DNA from: Apostichopus japonicus
Taxonomy: Eukaryota > Echinodermata > Holothuroidea > Aspidochirotida > Stichopodidae
NCBI RefSeq assembly: GCF_037975245.1
Contig: NC_092566.1
Span: forward strand, 13,943,001 to 14,007,000
Direction: 5' to 3'
DNA length: 64,000 nt
Shown here: positions 37,618 to 51,003 of the stretch, piece after piece
Position numbering within the stretch: the first letter of the stretch is position 1
Layout of the letters: each line of letters starts with the position of its first letter
The notes under the pieces: model-generated
Databases searched by the model: none
What the model was told of the DNA's origin: nothing
The model's input: only the letters and a program-made list of their open reading frames with translations
Position numbers and translations under genes: made by a program

Positions 37618-37633
37618 GCCAGTGGTCCATTAA

Positions 37634-38205
37634 AGGATTGGTTCAGTTGTCATACATGTTTATATGATATGAAAGAAGACAATAAAAGAAACACAATGGT
37701 GAAAAAAAAACTGTTCAAATATCTTTTTCGTTTAAAAAGATATTCAAGTGTAAAGTTTTATCAGATTGTGTAGAAACTGCTGAAATCTGACTAGCTATGA
37801 TGTCACATCCTCACATTCCTGAAAAGTCTTTGTTTTTTCTCTAAATATTTTGTGAGATGTCATGACTTTCAACCAAAAGATATGTCAAGAGATCTCATAT
37901 TTGTCAAAGGAAGTATTTGAGATTAAACATCTGAAGAAGCTTTGATTATATTATTTTCAAATGTGTTAAAAAATGTAAATAATTTTTAATGAAATATATT
38001 CACAAATGTTAAGGAAGTGAGGATGTGACATCACACCCTCACAGTAAGTCTTTCTACACCAGTCGTTTTCAAAGAAATTGGGATATCTTCAAAGTGTCAT
38101 ATCTCCTTAACAGAGCATGCTATCATGGTAGTTTGTTCACTGTTCTTTTTGTCTTTTTGTACTCTTTCATACTAAATAGACATGTCAAACACCTGAACCA
38201 ATCCT
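37634..38205. mobile_element. TTAA-flanked palindromic MITE, 572 bp
   Basis: TTAA borders at 37630-37633 and 38206-38209. Inverted ends aggattggttcag match over about 80 bp imperfectly. Inner arms also pair: tgtcacatcctcacattcct near 37800 and aggaagtgaggatgtgacat near 38011. The hAT element at 37253-37617 inserted directly beside it. Confidence 0.8.
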
Positions 38206-39231
38206 TTAAGAGTACATTGGGACGAAGTTGGTTTAGTGACATGGTTTACTGGTGTAATATCAATACAAGCCTCTTCGCCGGCCTTCAGCGGATGGGTGTT
38301 ATTTTCGTTAAGTATACCTTGTCACCAACACCCCTCCTTGAGTCCTTTTAGCGGTCACACCTGTTTATTTACGCCACTGGCCTGTCGACATCACCAATTA
38401 GTAGAGAATTTCAACATCACTAATGAAGTTTAAATTCTCGCATATACTTTGAGGTTTTGGAATTGTACTACGCATATTGTTACAACAACTCGATCGCGCA
38501 CAAATTAAATTAAATTTCCTATAGCAGAATATTACATTCATAAAGATTGACAATAGCAATATTTATTAGCCGTGCTCATGTCTTAAAATTGAAGAAACGG
38601 TAACGTACTTAAACTGTGTGGACATTTAACAGATAATTTTCTTAAAATGCGAAAAACTGACGGTTTCAAAAATTTAGAGGAGTTCGTGTTGTTCTTTTAT
38701 GCGGTAAAAGCAAACATGCTCACACAGAACATGCACGACACTTGCGAAAAGATGGGAGACCATTTTAAATTGGAATATGTCAATGTAAATTTCTAAATGA
38801 CTATACCAGTTTGAAATGACATGTACCGATTTAAATAAGACTTATACCTAGTGGAATTGACATATCATCGAATCATGTCATGAAGTCAAACGTGACAGGA
38901 TATGTCAATTCCCCGTGATCCGATGCAGATAGCCAGTATATGCTTCAGTACTTTGATATCTCGCGAGTGCGTCTCTACCGGCAAACAAGTTGGTACTCTT
39001 TTTTTTGTGCGCATCGTGTATTAAGGTTATGTCAATATTATTCGTAACCTTCTTAGCACTGAAAATAAATATTGATTGAAATATGGCCTATTTGAACGGA
39101 TCAAACCAGAAATATTTCAAAATATTGGCTCACATTATCTTTGCATTGAAAAGTACCGTAGCCTATACATCTTTAATCGGTGGATGTATGTATGAAACAA
39201 AGCAACCAAACTGTGTAATCTTTGGATCATG

Positions 39232-39772
39232 CAGGGGGTAGGAACCGAGGGGGGGGGGGCACTGGGGGCACGTTCCCCCCACTTTTTTCCAAAATAGCAA
39301 ATGTGCCTTATTGGAAAACAAAATGTGCCCCTTTGATGAAGAACTGTCTTATGGGATATATTAAGCCTTTGTTAATTTTAATATTTTAATTATTTATTTT
39401 TAGTATGTACATGCTATATGCTAAAATGGCATCCCATCAGTTTAATCCTGGGTATGTTGCAACATTTCAAACGTCCCAGACCCGATGACTTGGATTTAAC
39501 CGAGGTTGCTAAAGACTTTTGTTCAAGGAATGAACACATGAGGAATTGTTTTGGAAAGTTCTTAATTATGGATGGACAGAAGTGCAGATGTAGGCTGATA
39601 GAGTCACATGCACCATAATGGTATTGATAGCATACTTACACATCATATATTTTTTAAGTGATATGGCCGGTGTGAATCGGTTTATAGCATAACGGGTGGT
39701 GGTTGTGGAATGAGAAAGTGCCCCTCTGATGTTGTGCCCACCCCCCACTTTTTGGAAGCTTCCTACCCCCTG
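39232..39772. mobile_element. Non-autonomous hAT element, 541 bp, perfect 8-bp TSD
   Basis: Left end cagggggtaggaaccgag; inverted right end cagggggtaggaagcttc. TSD ggatcatg at 39224-39231 and 39773-39780. A 66-codon ORF inside (39418-39618) has no recognisable domain. Confidence 0.9.
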
Positions 39773-40659
39773 GGATCATGAGATGTCGTGATATGCAAAC
39801 ACCAGCCATGACAGAGAGTAATGAAAAATTATTATGTTTATACCATATATATTGAATATAAATTGAAAAAACAACAGAATAATATTTTTCCTTCCTTTAA
39901 GTTAAGATTATCCAAAATTCTTAATTAAGTTGTTGCCGGATATAGGATGTACATTGTAAACCTAGTCGATAATATTTTTGGTTTATGATTATTTGCCAAT
40001 CAATGAATTATTTTATGTTTGTAGTAGTATAATATGAACCATAGAAAATGAGTCTAGTTAAAAATGACGTAAAGTCTATTATATCGTAAGTTTTCTGAAT
40101 ACATTTTTATATATGATTTTTTATAATACTTATATAATTTTTGCCAAAATTATCATATCTTTTTCATATCACATAAAAGAGGTTTAAGGTAACCAGGCTT
40201 CGATCTCCTTTAGGCCGAATTTCCTATAACGTCAGTAAACTATTTTCACACCATTCCATTTAATCAGCAATAATAGCTCCCTGGTTTCGGTTCATATTCG
40301 TGACGTATTGAATGGTTTAGAACCGATTCTCTAGAGCTATTGTCTCAAGAATTCCATTGTGGTTGGAACGGCTTTAATTGTTCACTTCAGACCCTCTTTA
40401 CGGGAAGTAAACTCAAGTGGAGCAAGTGTATTCAACATCAAAGCTATCTAGGTTCTTCAGCCTCTAGTAAACCTAGAATAAAACACGTTTTATATTTTGT
40501 CTGTCCAAAGAAGGAACGATGGTGTCTGCAGGACAAATATGTAACTTCTGTATACCTTATTTAGGCTTTAGAGGGGAAACAACCGGGGTATTGATTTTAC
40601 ATAAATCTGAATGAGGGACGAAGCCGGAAAATGAGCTAAAATTAAGCAGAACAGTATAT

Positions 40660-40777
<118 letters not shown>

Positions 40778-42414
40778 TGTTTTTGGTTTCTTTAGAGAGC
40801 GTCAAGAGAGATTAGCACTATGCTCAACCAGTATTTCATTGTTGTTATAATTATAATAACAACAATGAAAATGAAAATCCCTTTGCAATAGTTGTCAATG
40901 CACTACATGCCCTAGTGCATTCTCTGCCATATACCTTATGCATGAACCGTATACCAGAAGCAGTGTAATTACGTTTCAGTTTTTTTTTTCCCTTTCTAAA
41001 CATTCATGTGCTATAAATATACCTGCATTCCACAAACACCACCCACACCCTCGTCTCCCAATTCGCCCGTCGTCAAACATCATACATATATAAGAAGCTA
41101 ATTACTCAAGTATATTTTTTGTTCCAACATAACAGTATCATTGTACGACCGTACGTGGAAGTATATAGTTGCCTTTTAAACTAGGCTCCCTCCTAAACAA
41201 ATAACCATTTAAAATGTGTTTTAGTTCCAATACATGTACCATGCTGATAAATACTTCTGTATATTTATGTGAGGTTGAAATAGTGGAGTACACCCCAACA
41301 CCCTTGAATACGCGCCTAAGAGCGTCCGGAGCCCAGAATATTGGTCTACCTCTTCCACCGACTGCATTTGCAAAAACGACTAAACATTCCACACCCACCC
41401 CACCCTCCCGACTGATGATAGAGGTGGTGGACACTCCGCACCCACCCCCGCCCTGCCGTATTTCCCCGTGAAAGCCATCGTTAGTACACTCTTTTACAGC
41501 AATAGACCTGAAAAGGATTTTCTTTTTTTTTTCTCTTTCCACCATTGCCACTGCACAGTGATTCACATACCATATATACAGTTGAAGCAAGTGATCCCAC
41601 AAGTTCAAGAGGGTCCGAAATATCAATGATCCTCTGTGAACACTACCAGACAAGACATACCAACTTATCAACATGTATATCTGCAAACCTTCATGAAGGA
41701 GGTGGGGGGGCAGAATATGTTGTAATAGGGTCTCAGAGGGTGTTAATCTCTCACCGCATGAGTATGTATAGTTGCGTTACAATGTTATACCATGCTGAAA
41801 TATTAACATTCCTTAAATTTATACCCTCTTTACAATATCATACCTCAGTAAGCATCCTAGACGTACCTGTAGCCTAATGTTATAGTCCCCATTCCTTCAT
41901 CTTTTCTCCGATATGAAACTGTTCGACTACATACGAGAACTATTATAGTTTTATCCATGCCCTCAACATTATAATATTACGATAGTTACGATTGTGGTTT
42001 TGATGTCTCCCAATCCTATAAAAATTTAGTAGGAATTGTTTGAAAATGTTTGGATCAGTTCAAACATTTTTATATGAATGGCGTTTATGTGGTTATGCAT
42101 GTGTTAAAGGAATATTCCTATGACAGATATGTACCACTTCCAGTTGGTCACAAGGTCAATCACAAACCACATTTAGCCAGAATACATCAATTGTTAAAGC
42201 CTCTCTCAGCGTTTCATATTTTATACAAGTTAACCAACCCTATAAAAGCCATTACTCAAAATGCGATCCAACTTCCCACATCAAACGAATGTTATTCAGT
42301 GAGTTAACGTAAATCATCTTTCTAAAAATGACCTTAAAAACATCATTTGGATGACATTCAACTCTATACTTGTTCTTGCCAAATGTCTAACATACTATTC
42401 ATTTGTCATTTTAA

Positions 42415-42610
42415 GGCCATAAAAGTATTATGTTCTCGTATTCAATTTTGTGTTGCGTCCACTGAAGTTATTTTAGTTCAGTGATTACGTCTGACCTAAT
42501 GACCTATGTATTAGACTAAGTAGACCAGTCACTTTAACTGATCAACCTCAGCTGTTTAATTCTATTACATTTCAAAAACTTAACATGTTATAGAAATACA
42601 ACCTGGACTA
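42415..42610 (+). repeat. Dispersed repeat, copy 2
   Basis: Related to 24130-24340 and 48180-48375: attttgtgttgcgtcc, ctgacctaatgacctatgta, ttagactaagtagaccagtc, actttaactgatcaacctca. It is diverged but collinear. Confidence 0.65.
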
Positions 42611-43649
42611 ATAGCAGTGCATATTAACAGTTTGCAATATATCAACATTTATTTTGTGCCCAAAAGCATCCTTTAATCTTTAAATAACTGCTCAGTGACC
42701 TACATCTACAGATCAGAGACTTCAGTCCATGGATTGAAATTATGCAAATCGACTTGTATGATGTAATGAACGACGTCACACTTATCGGAACGGCACGAGA
42801 AAGTAAATAATTATGATCGCTTGATAACGGGATTTCTATTTAATTGAACTTCTCTTATCGCATTCTTTACACGTTTTTCAATCAAAGTAGATTTTTCATT
42901 AATTTCAAATAACAGCTGATTACATTTCAATCAATTAGATTAAAATTTCAGTCGATAATGTTAATTAACTATCCTATATGACGCATACTAGTGAATGAAT
43001 TTAGACATGTTAAACTTTAAAGTAAAATTGTCTTATCATTTCCTACAGAGTACAGATCGCTATTTTCCTATTTTAAATGTGAATTCTTTCTACATTTATC
43101 ATAACGATAGATTCAGTCAAAAAACAAAAACAACATGAAACAGTAGACGAAGATTCCTTCGTTCTATTCTCAGAATAAATAATTTTGTATTTATCTTTTT
43201 ATGATCCATTTGATGATCGCGCTTCTCATCCTGATACCATATGGCCATTAAACAAATAAAACAAATTAAGGAGAGGAAATGTTTCTATACGAATTATAAG
43301 AAATTAATTCTACCTACTCTTTTTATCACGATTATCAAATAGATTCCACTATAAGAGAAGCGCTGAGAAAGATCACGCCATCTAAGAAGATGCTGGTAGC
43401 TGCAGTTACTCGAGCAAACTTGACGATAACTCATGACACATATGGGTATACATATTGCTTTTCGTGTAACCTGATGAATGGCAAAGTACTTTGTTGAGGA
43501 TTTCATATGTAATGAAGAAAGAAACTTGGGTCATTCACCAGATATATGCTTGGGTAACAAATAAAATAAGGAGATAAAGGATGTTTCGGTAGTGCCAATC
43601 AAAAAATACCGAAAGTGTTAAGACCGCCAGGAAGGGCTGTTAAAATAAC

Positions 43650-44270
43650 ACATGCTTAGTGTTAATATTGGAACACTTCACAAATGTTAGTCTGGAGCAC
43701 TTTTAGGTGTAAAAACCACTTTACCCGAGGTAATTCGAATGATACTTCTTAAGTACGCCCTCCTGACAACCTCTTTTAGCACTGGAAAGTGTAAACCGTA
43801 TAACCCTCCTTAAGTGTTAATAATAACGCTTAATAATTCAAATTCAGTATATGCCACAACACTTAGAAGTGTTGCTTTTTAACTCTTACAAAACGTGGCA
43901 GAAGGAGCCCCACTTTACCCGAGGTGATACGCATGGTACTTCTATAATATCCGATCCCTGACAACCTCTTGTAACACTGGAACGTGTAAACCCTAACCCT
44001 CAGTAAGTGTTAATATTAACGCTTAATAGATCAAATTGAGTATTTTCCACAACTTTAAGAAGTGTTGCCTTTAACTCTTACACAACGTGTCAGAAGGAAA
44101 ACCACTTCACCCGAAGTGATTCGCATGATACTTCTAAAGTATATCATCCTAACACCCTCTACGGGTAAACCCTAACTCTCATAGTGTTAATAATAACGCT
44201 CAGTAGTTCAAATTGAGTATTTTTCTACAGCACTAAGAAGTGTTCAATTTAACTCTTATACCAAGTGATT
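43650..44270. repeat. 192-bp tandem repeat, ~3 copies
   Basis: The marker actttacccgaggt (or a variant) recurs near 43718, 43910 and 44103. Each unit carries short palindromes such as acacttagaagtgtt and the word aagtgttaataataacgctt. Divergence between units is moderate. Confidence 0.85.
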
Positions 44271-44299
44271 CGGGAGGAATATATCTTTTTACCTAAAAT

Positions 44300-45068
44300 A
44301 TTGAAGCTCTGAACGTGATACTGCAATATTAATATACAAAGAAACAAAAGGGGCGTAAAAGTTCTCTCATTCTAATCGCATGCGGCATTACCACGTCACA
44401 CAAACTGCACGAGATTTTCTTTAGATATTTCAAAGAGGATTTATATATATATACCATGAAAGCTATAAACTTGTGTTGCGTTTTCTTCTTCGATAAAGTG
44501 ATATTCACTCACATGGTTAAAGAAGATAATTGTGTTGTCAATAATTTTTCATCTATTTTTGGTGAAAGATGAAATTTTCACATATTTTGCTAAAACTTGG
44601 GGCGAATAGTGATGATTGTTTTAGCTGTTAAGCATTCTAAATCGTTCACAATTTCAAGGCGGGATCAATGACATCATTTTAGCAGGAGAGTAAACTTTTG
44701 AAGAAAATTTTTGCTCTGTTGGTATCACAAAGGGAATATCAGGCTTTATTTTAAGTCAACTTGATGAAACATGAGGTAAACTTTATAGCAAGCAGCTGTT
44801 ATTATCATCTTACAATAAGCTAACAATAGGGAGGCAATTTGCAATGGGATACGTTTTTAAGAAAAGCCAGTCACCCAAGAGTCAGCCTGGGTACGAAAAC
44901 CAAAGTACTTGATCCTGCCTCATCCCAGTTCCCTGACAACGAAAAATGCAACGGTGTAATGATTACGATGATACGTCTAGTGAGTATTACGATTCACGTG
45001 TCCCTCAGAGAGGGACAAAATATATACTACACATGATCAGGTTAAAGGTTGGTGAGCGATCATGTGAA

Positions 45069-45139
<71 letters not shown>

Positions 45140-47737
45140 TGTGTGTGTGTATGTGTGTTTATCTACGTTGGTTTTCTTACAGGAGTAATTTACATTGCTG
45201 AGAAGGGGTGGCTTATTGTAACTCTTCTTCATTCCCGTTATCTGTGTCGTTTGCCCTTACAGTTGTTCTTCCGGGAGTATTTAATCATGACAAGTCCACC
45301 AGGGTTTTATGACATTTCCTTTCAAAACAGTTCATAAACTTTTCACGAACGAACGACGAACGTACGAACGACGAACGAACGAACGAACAATCGAACGAAG
45401 TATAGAGTGAAGATTGCATACTGTGTTTCAAGAATAGGTCTTTAGGCCTACCCATTAAGAATCGACTAGCGTGATTACATGTTATATCATGGTGAGCAGA
45501 TCCAGATGCATCGTCTCCGCAGTTTTGTTGGTGAAGAGATCAGTAATGTTCAAGAATATCATTGTTATTAACCCAAAAATGGTATTTCAGAAATTCGTTG
45601 GTCAAACAGGAAGATTATGCTACCAGAGCAAAACAAACTCCCAGATTTTCCCAGTCGTGTGTGGGGCCAAATGAGCCATTTTTTTTTTATCACATTAAAT
45701 CATTCGCATGCTAGGAGAAATTGGAAACTTTCACACCCCCCCCCCACCCCATTTCATAGAGGAATGCTACGATGTTCTGTAACAGACCCGGTACTATAAC
45801 GATAGCGCCATCACTTTAATATATTCTCAGTTTCACATGCATTTTCAACCACATTCGCTGTCATTGGGTCGATGTGCATCCTTAGCAATTTAGCAAGTTT
45901 GATGGGAAATACTTTTAACTTTCCCCCGATTGAAATGTTTATACCATAAACGAAGGTCATGTGTATATTTAAATGAACTAATGTAGTTAACAATGTTCAT
46001 TATGTGCAAAAGAACAACCCTCGCCCCAATTATTTTATACATGAATTTAGTTGGCAATCGTCTGATAGTGTTAAAGAAAATCAACCTGATTTAAACGGGC
46101 AAGACAACCAAGAATCATACAGTAGAAAAGAGTATTGGTAGGACATTTCTACAAGAAGGTGCTGCATGGCTGACTTCCCTAGCCTTTCTACACCCTTCCC
46201 CACGCGCACCAACACAACCACTTTCGTAGCTCGAAATTACATATTCTTCTGTTAAATTGTACCTATGTAAAAGAATATTAACATTTGTATATGATATGTT
46301 AGATATTGCTCCATATATATTATCGTATATAGTATTATCTCCATATGACCAATACGTTGATATGTTTCTCGATCTTTTTGTAGCTCCTGGTAACTTACCT
46401 TTGAATGGTTTTGAATAATTATACATTACAACCGATATACGCAGCCTGACAGAATAAAAAGAAAGCCACTATTTACGAGACTGAACAATCTGTAGAGTAT
46501 ACGGCGATAGGGTAATCTTGCCTTATAAGGTATTGAGGGTGCAAATACCAAATCAACTCAAGTTGTGGACCAGTTTGTTTTACGCGGGCCGGGGTGAAAA
46601 CTTTCGCGGGCCTAACTTGGCCAGCAGACTGCCTATTGAGAAACTTTGGCATAGGGGTGGATTTAAACTTCGGGACTATTAATGAAAAATTCTGAGCATA
46701 TATGCTGGAGACATGTAAGATAAATCCTATAGGGGTTTCCCCGATTCTGGAATCAACCGTTTCGTGTTGATTTAGAACTATGGTTTCTACAAGAATCATC
46801 AATGTGTGTGTATCACGTGTTGTGATTAATTTTATTTAAATACAGTTGACTAAACATTACAAGAACAACATATTGTAAGTTCAATATCAGGCCGATTTCA
46901 TTTTCTCAACACTTTCTTCAACATCAACTTTATACTCTATATAGTATTAAAATATTTAAAAGTTACTATGCACACATATATTAACTTTTGAATACTTACA
47001 TGCAAAATAAATAAATAAGAAAAATGACATTTTATATATATATATATATATATATAAACTTTCAATTCATAGAGTAAACGTACATTATTTGATAACTTTT
47101 TTCTCCTCGACATAATAACTAATATCGGGGAATAAACAACAGCAATATTATCTTACATCACGACCGTTAGAACGTATCAATCTAACAGTTTATAATATAA
47201 TACAAGATATATGTGATCAAATTTGGTCGTGCTAAAAATGGAGCAAAAACGAGCACAAACATGCATTTACAAACCATTGATATAACGGTAATCATACAGA
47301 GGATATCATAATAAAGGCAAAAATATGACATGTCATGGTTCAACAAAACGAAGAAAAGGTAAGAAAAGAGGCCCCCCCCCCCAAAAAAAAAAAAAAAAAA
47401 TGTTCGTTTAACTTCATATACGCACACCATATTACTGCTACTTATTAAGAGGATATCTGTAGGCAAAATATATAATATGTCATGGTCCAACAAAACCGCA
47501 AAGAAAAGAAGACAAACAGAAGGGGTAAAAAATAATTAAAAGAAAAAACACGTCATGGCTCCACAGCTATTCCATAGTTATCGACCATTAGAATATCTTA
47601 AACTTCTCTTGGAATGCTTCTTTAAGGCTAAGTCAATGATGATATAGATTAATCAGTCCAACTGGAATCATAAATGAGAATGTTAATCCAACATTTTACC
47701 CCCCCCACCCCACCCCCCAAACTTTCATTTAACTCCA
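44300..47737. other. No gene seen; simple repeats
   Basis: Holds an (AT)n then (GT)n tract at 45070-45160, a GAAC/GAACGAC-type repeat at 45345-45400 and a short (AT)n at 47032-47056. Remaining ORFs are short and unsupported. Confidence 0.45.
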
Positions 47738-47745
47738 TTTACAAC

Positions 47746-48125
47746 CAGTGGCGGAGCGTCCATACAGTCAGGGGGGGCGGATGCCCCCCTGACGGACTCA
47801 ATTGGACTGCTGGCGCCCTTTTCAGCTCTTTACCACTTTTTACTTATGATAAATTATTGACTTTTTATTGCGCTCTCATCTACTTATTGACATTTGTCAC
47901 ATTTTGTTCGTGTAATTTGGCGATGACACCTATTTAATCTTCGTTTATCTGCAAATTAGCCAGGCCCGGAAAGGGTCATTTCCGGCGATCTAGGGAGTAT
48001 CTTTATTCAAAAAATTTCTGTACGCTACGCGCCTACCAGTGGTGGCGCTCCGCTTAGATAGTGTCGAAAGCGCCCCTGCAGACCGTTCTTGCCCCTCCTG
48101 ACCAATACCCCTAGCTCCGCCACTG
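47746..48125. mobile_element. Non-autonomous hAT element, 380 bp, perfect 8-bp TSD
   Basis: Inverted ends cagtggcggagc at both sides. TSD tttacaac at 47738-47745 and 48126-48133. Its right half near 48005-48065 shares gtacgctacgcgcc and gctccgcttagatagtgtc with the element at 7014-8038. Confidence 0.93.
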
Positions 48126-48179
48126 TTTACAACCAACACCATGGATTACATAAAACACCATTTTCTTGTATTGCACTGT

Positions 48180-48375
48180 AAACATGCCTAACTGTGTTGC
48201 TATGAAGTTTTGTTTGCTTCTGCAGGAACTGACCTAATGGTCTGATGTGTACTAGACTAAGTAGTCCAGCCACTTTGATTGATGTTTCACTGATGTTAAA
48301 AGGGTTATCAGAAATACAAATGAAAGTTGTATAAAACACAACGCGGACTGGTACATTATCAGTATTTAAACTTAC
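48180..48375 (+). repeat. Dispersed repeat, copy 3
   Basis: Related to the copies at 24130 and 42415: aactgacctaatggtctgat, actagactaagtagtccagc, cactttgattgatg. It begins about 50 bp beyond a hAT element. Confidence 0.65.
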
Positions 48376-48860
48376 AGGCATCCCTCTATTTGTTTTCTGT
48401 ACTTTTCTCCAGTTACTTATAATATAGCCTTTACCAAACCGACCAAATATGCTCAAATAAGAATGTAATTAATAAAACCAAGACACTACGAAATGGTTTC
48501 ATCGAAAATGGTCCTTTTAACAATAAATTATTGTAGTGTCTAAAATCCGGCCCATTTGCACATTTAAATTTTACTGATAGCCTACATGCAAAAAAGAAGT
48601 AAAAAACAAAGAAAATGACATCTTTGAAGTTTTCGACTAAAATATGTTCAACATTTTTGGAAATCCATCCTCAACCAAGTAAACTATATTGTTATGATAA
48701 TTCAAATAAGAAACGTACAAGGAAATGCCGAGAAATCAATCTAACATTTTTTTTTAAGAAACAAGGTCAACCAGAATGCATGTTGTAAGACACAGTCTTA
48801 TACAGTCAACCTTATATCTGTAAAGTAAATGAGCGCAACAAGGCTACATTTCATAATTAA

Positions 48861-49403
48861 AGGGATAGTCCGTTGGCAGACAATCTAACATTTAAGCTTC
48901 AAGAGAAAATATTCCACACTGTTAGTTGCAATCCTCATTTAAAAATCTTGTTCCTTACTCGGTTGATTGATGTAACATATATACTGGCTAAACCCTGGGT
49001 TCTTTCAAGAAGTGGATCGGAGTTGGTGGTCTGTGATGAAAAATTCATCAAAAGCTTTATTTCATTTCATAATTCTTCTTGTTCATTTATCCTTAACCTG
49101 TGATAGAATTGGAATATTTGCTAAGCTGTCTATGTTCTCTGTATTTAGAATTTTATCCAAAAAATATATAAAAATTCTGTAATTAAATATGTGAGTTAAG
49201 TACTATAACAATAAAACGCTTTGAATATCCTTGATGACATCACTCACTTTCTGTTGCCCAGATGCATTAACAAAATATCAACAACCTTGAAAAAAAAAGT
49301 CTTCGCCGTACAAAATGCTATGAGGTTGTGATTTTGACCTAAAGATACAGAAAATTTTTATCATATTTGTTAAGCAATCACACTTTAGCCACCAGATTAT
49401 CCC
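48861..49403. mobile_element. Probable TTAA MITE
   Basis: The left end is TTAA followed by agggatagtccgttggc (TTAA at 48857-48860). The inverted right end is agggataatctggtggc, next to a decayed TTAA (CTAA). The interior is non-coding. Confidence 0.6.
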
Positions 49404-49581
49404 TCTAAGGACATGTATGGTTGATAAACTTTAGGTTATATCTTCGGGTGACCGTTTCAATATGTATTAATACGTTCCCATGATAGAACACTCAAAACAC
49501 AATGTCTTATTCTGTATATTTACATCACACACTAGACTAGTCAGTTTCAATCCGAGGACACTATATACGCATGCGTGTAAT

Positions 49582-50972
49582 TTAAATAACTGTTGTTTCC
49601 ATAATCGTGCCGTCGGATGGAGCGCAGCTTTGTGAAGATTTGAATGATTTAAAGTCAATGTTCTTTTTTCGTCTGAACATCTTTCCTTGGAAAGTGTCAC
49701 GAAACCCCCGGCGAAAGTTTTCATTGAAACCACAATAAATAAAAGGGTTCATGGCACTGTTAGCATAACCCAACCACAATATTCCAAACTCTACTGTTGA
49801 ATTTTCCTCTTTCTGAAAAAAAGTAAAGAAAAACGAAAAAGAAGGTAAAAAGAATTGACAGAAAGCTGTTTTCGAAGTTAACAGAGGCAATAGATAGTGC
49901 AATTTGTAATAGTATTGACTGAAGCGGGCACGATGGAAAATAAACCACAATGACAAAATCAAATCTTAAAAAAAAAAAATTAACAACGTTTGAAAACGTG
50001 ATTGGGAATATGAAAGAATAGGAACTCCCTTGCTTTTTCACCTTGTTTTTTAATGTAATTGCCTACTCATGTTTTTACGTTGTTGATTTACTTATTTACT
50101 TACTTTAAAAAATGTATTCGAGTCGACGTTCCCTTGAAATACCTTCCCTGCCCTAGTTTACTGGTTGGTAGCATACACAGTCAGGCAGCATACAAAGTAA
50201 TGTGGCTTCTGCCTGGCACCCATGCACAACAAGGAAATAGCTACACCGCCAACTAACACCAAGGGCTGAAACACCCAGTTAGTAGAACACAGGAAATCCC
50301 GTTCTAGCCAAAATTTCCATTGCTTTTTTTCAAAACACCCGATACACATAGAGAACACGGGAACTACTATAAATCTTAAAGTTTTGTACCACAGTAAAAA
50401 CTGGATCGTGCTGTAAATCGGTAGCATGTGCTATTAGGATTACAGTAAGAACTGAGGATATGTGTAATTCTAACAAATCCAGTTCTTTGGGATTTGTTGA
50501 AATTACAAATATCCTCAGTTCTTACTGTAAACCTAATAGCACATGCTACCGGTTTATCAGATTTGTCAGCAAAATCCAGTATTTACTGTGGTACAAAATT
50601 TTGAGATTTACAGTAGTTACTGTAATCTCTGTGTGAATCGGCTGTTCAAAATCTAAATTGTCTACGTGATGGACATCATGTTCTTTATGGTAAAACATGA
50701 TCTACTTCAAAGAAAATTCAAGATTTTGGAAACTCAGTTGTTAATCTTTTAAGACCAGCAACTTGAAGTTGTTATAAACTAAATTAAGTTACTCTTGTTA
50801 AACATTTGAGAATTGAGGACTGAAAAGTAAAATACTTAAGAAATGATTCCTTACGAGATGAAACATCCTCAAAAGATGATAAAGATGGAACGGTAACCAG
50901 CAAAGGGCGAATGTGCTCACTACAACAACCAACATCTTCACCACCTGTGATATTAAATAATAAATAAATACA

Positions 50973-51003
<31 letters not shown>

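Noticed and set aside
41138-41686. 182-codon minus-strand ORF
   Set aside because: No domain, low-complexity Pro/Gly-rich portions and no splice context. The overlapping plus-strand ORF is equally open, so it is probably chance.
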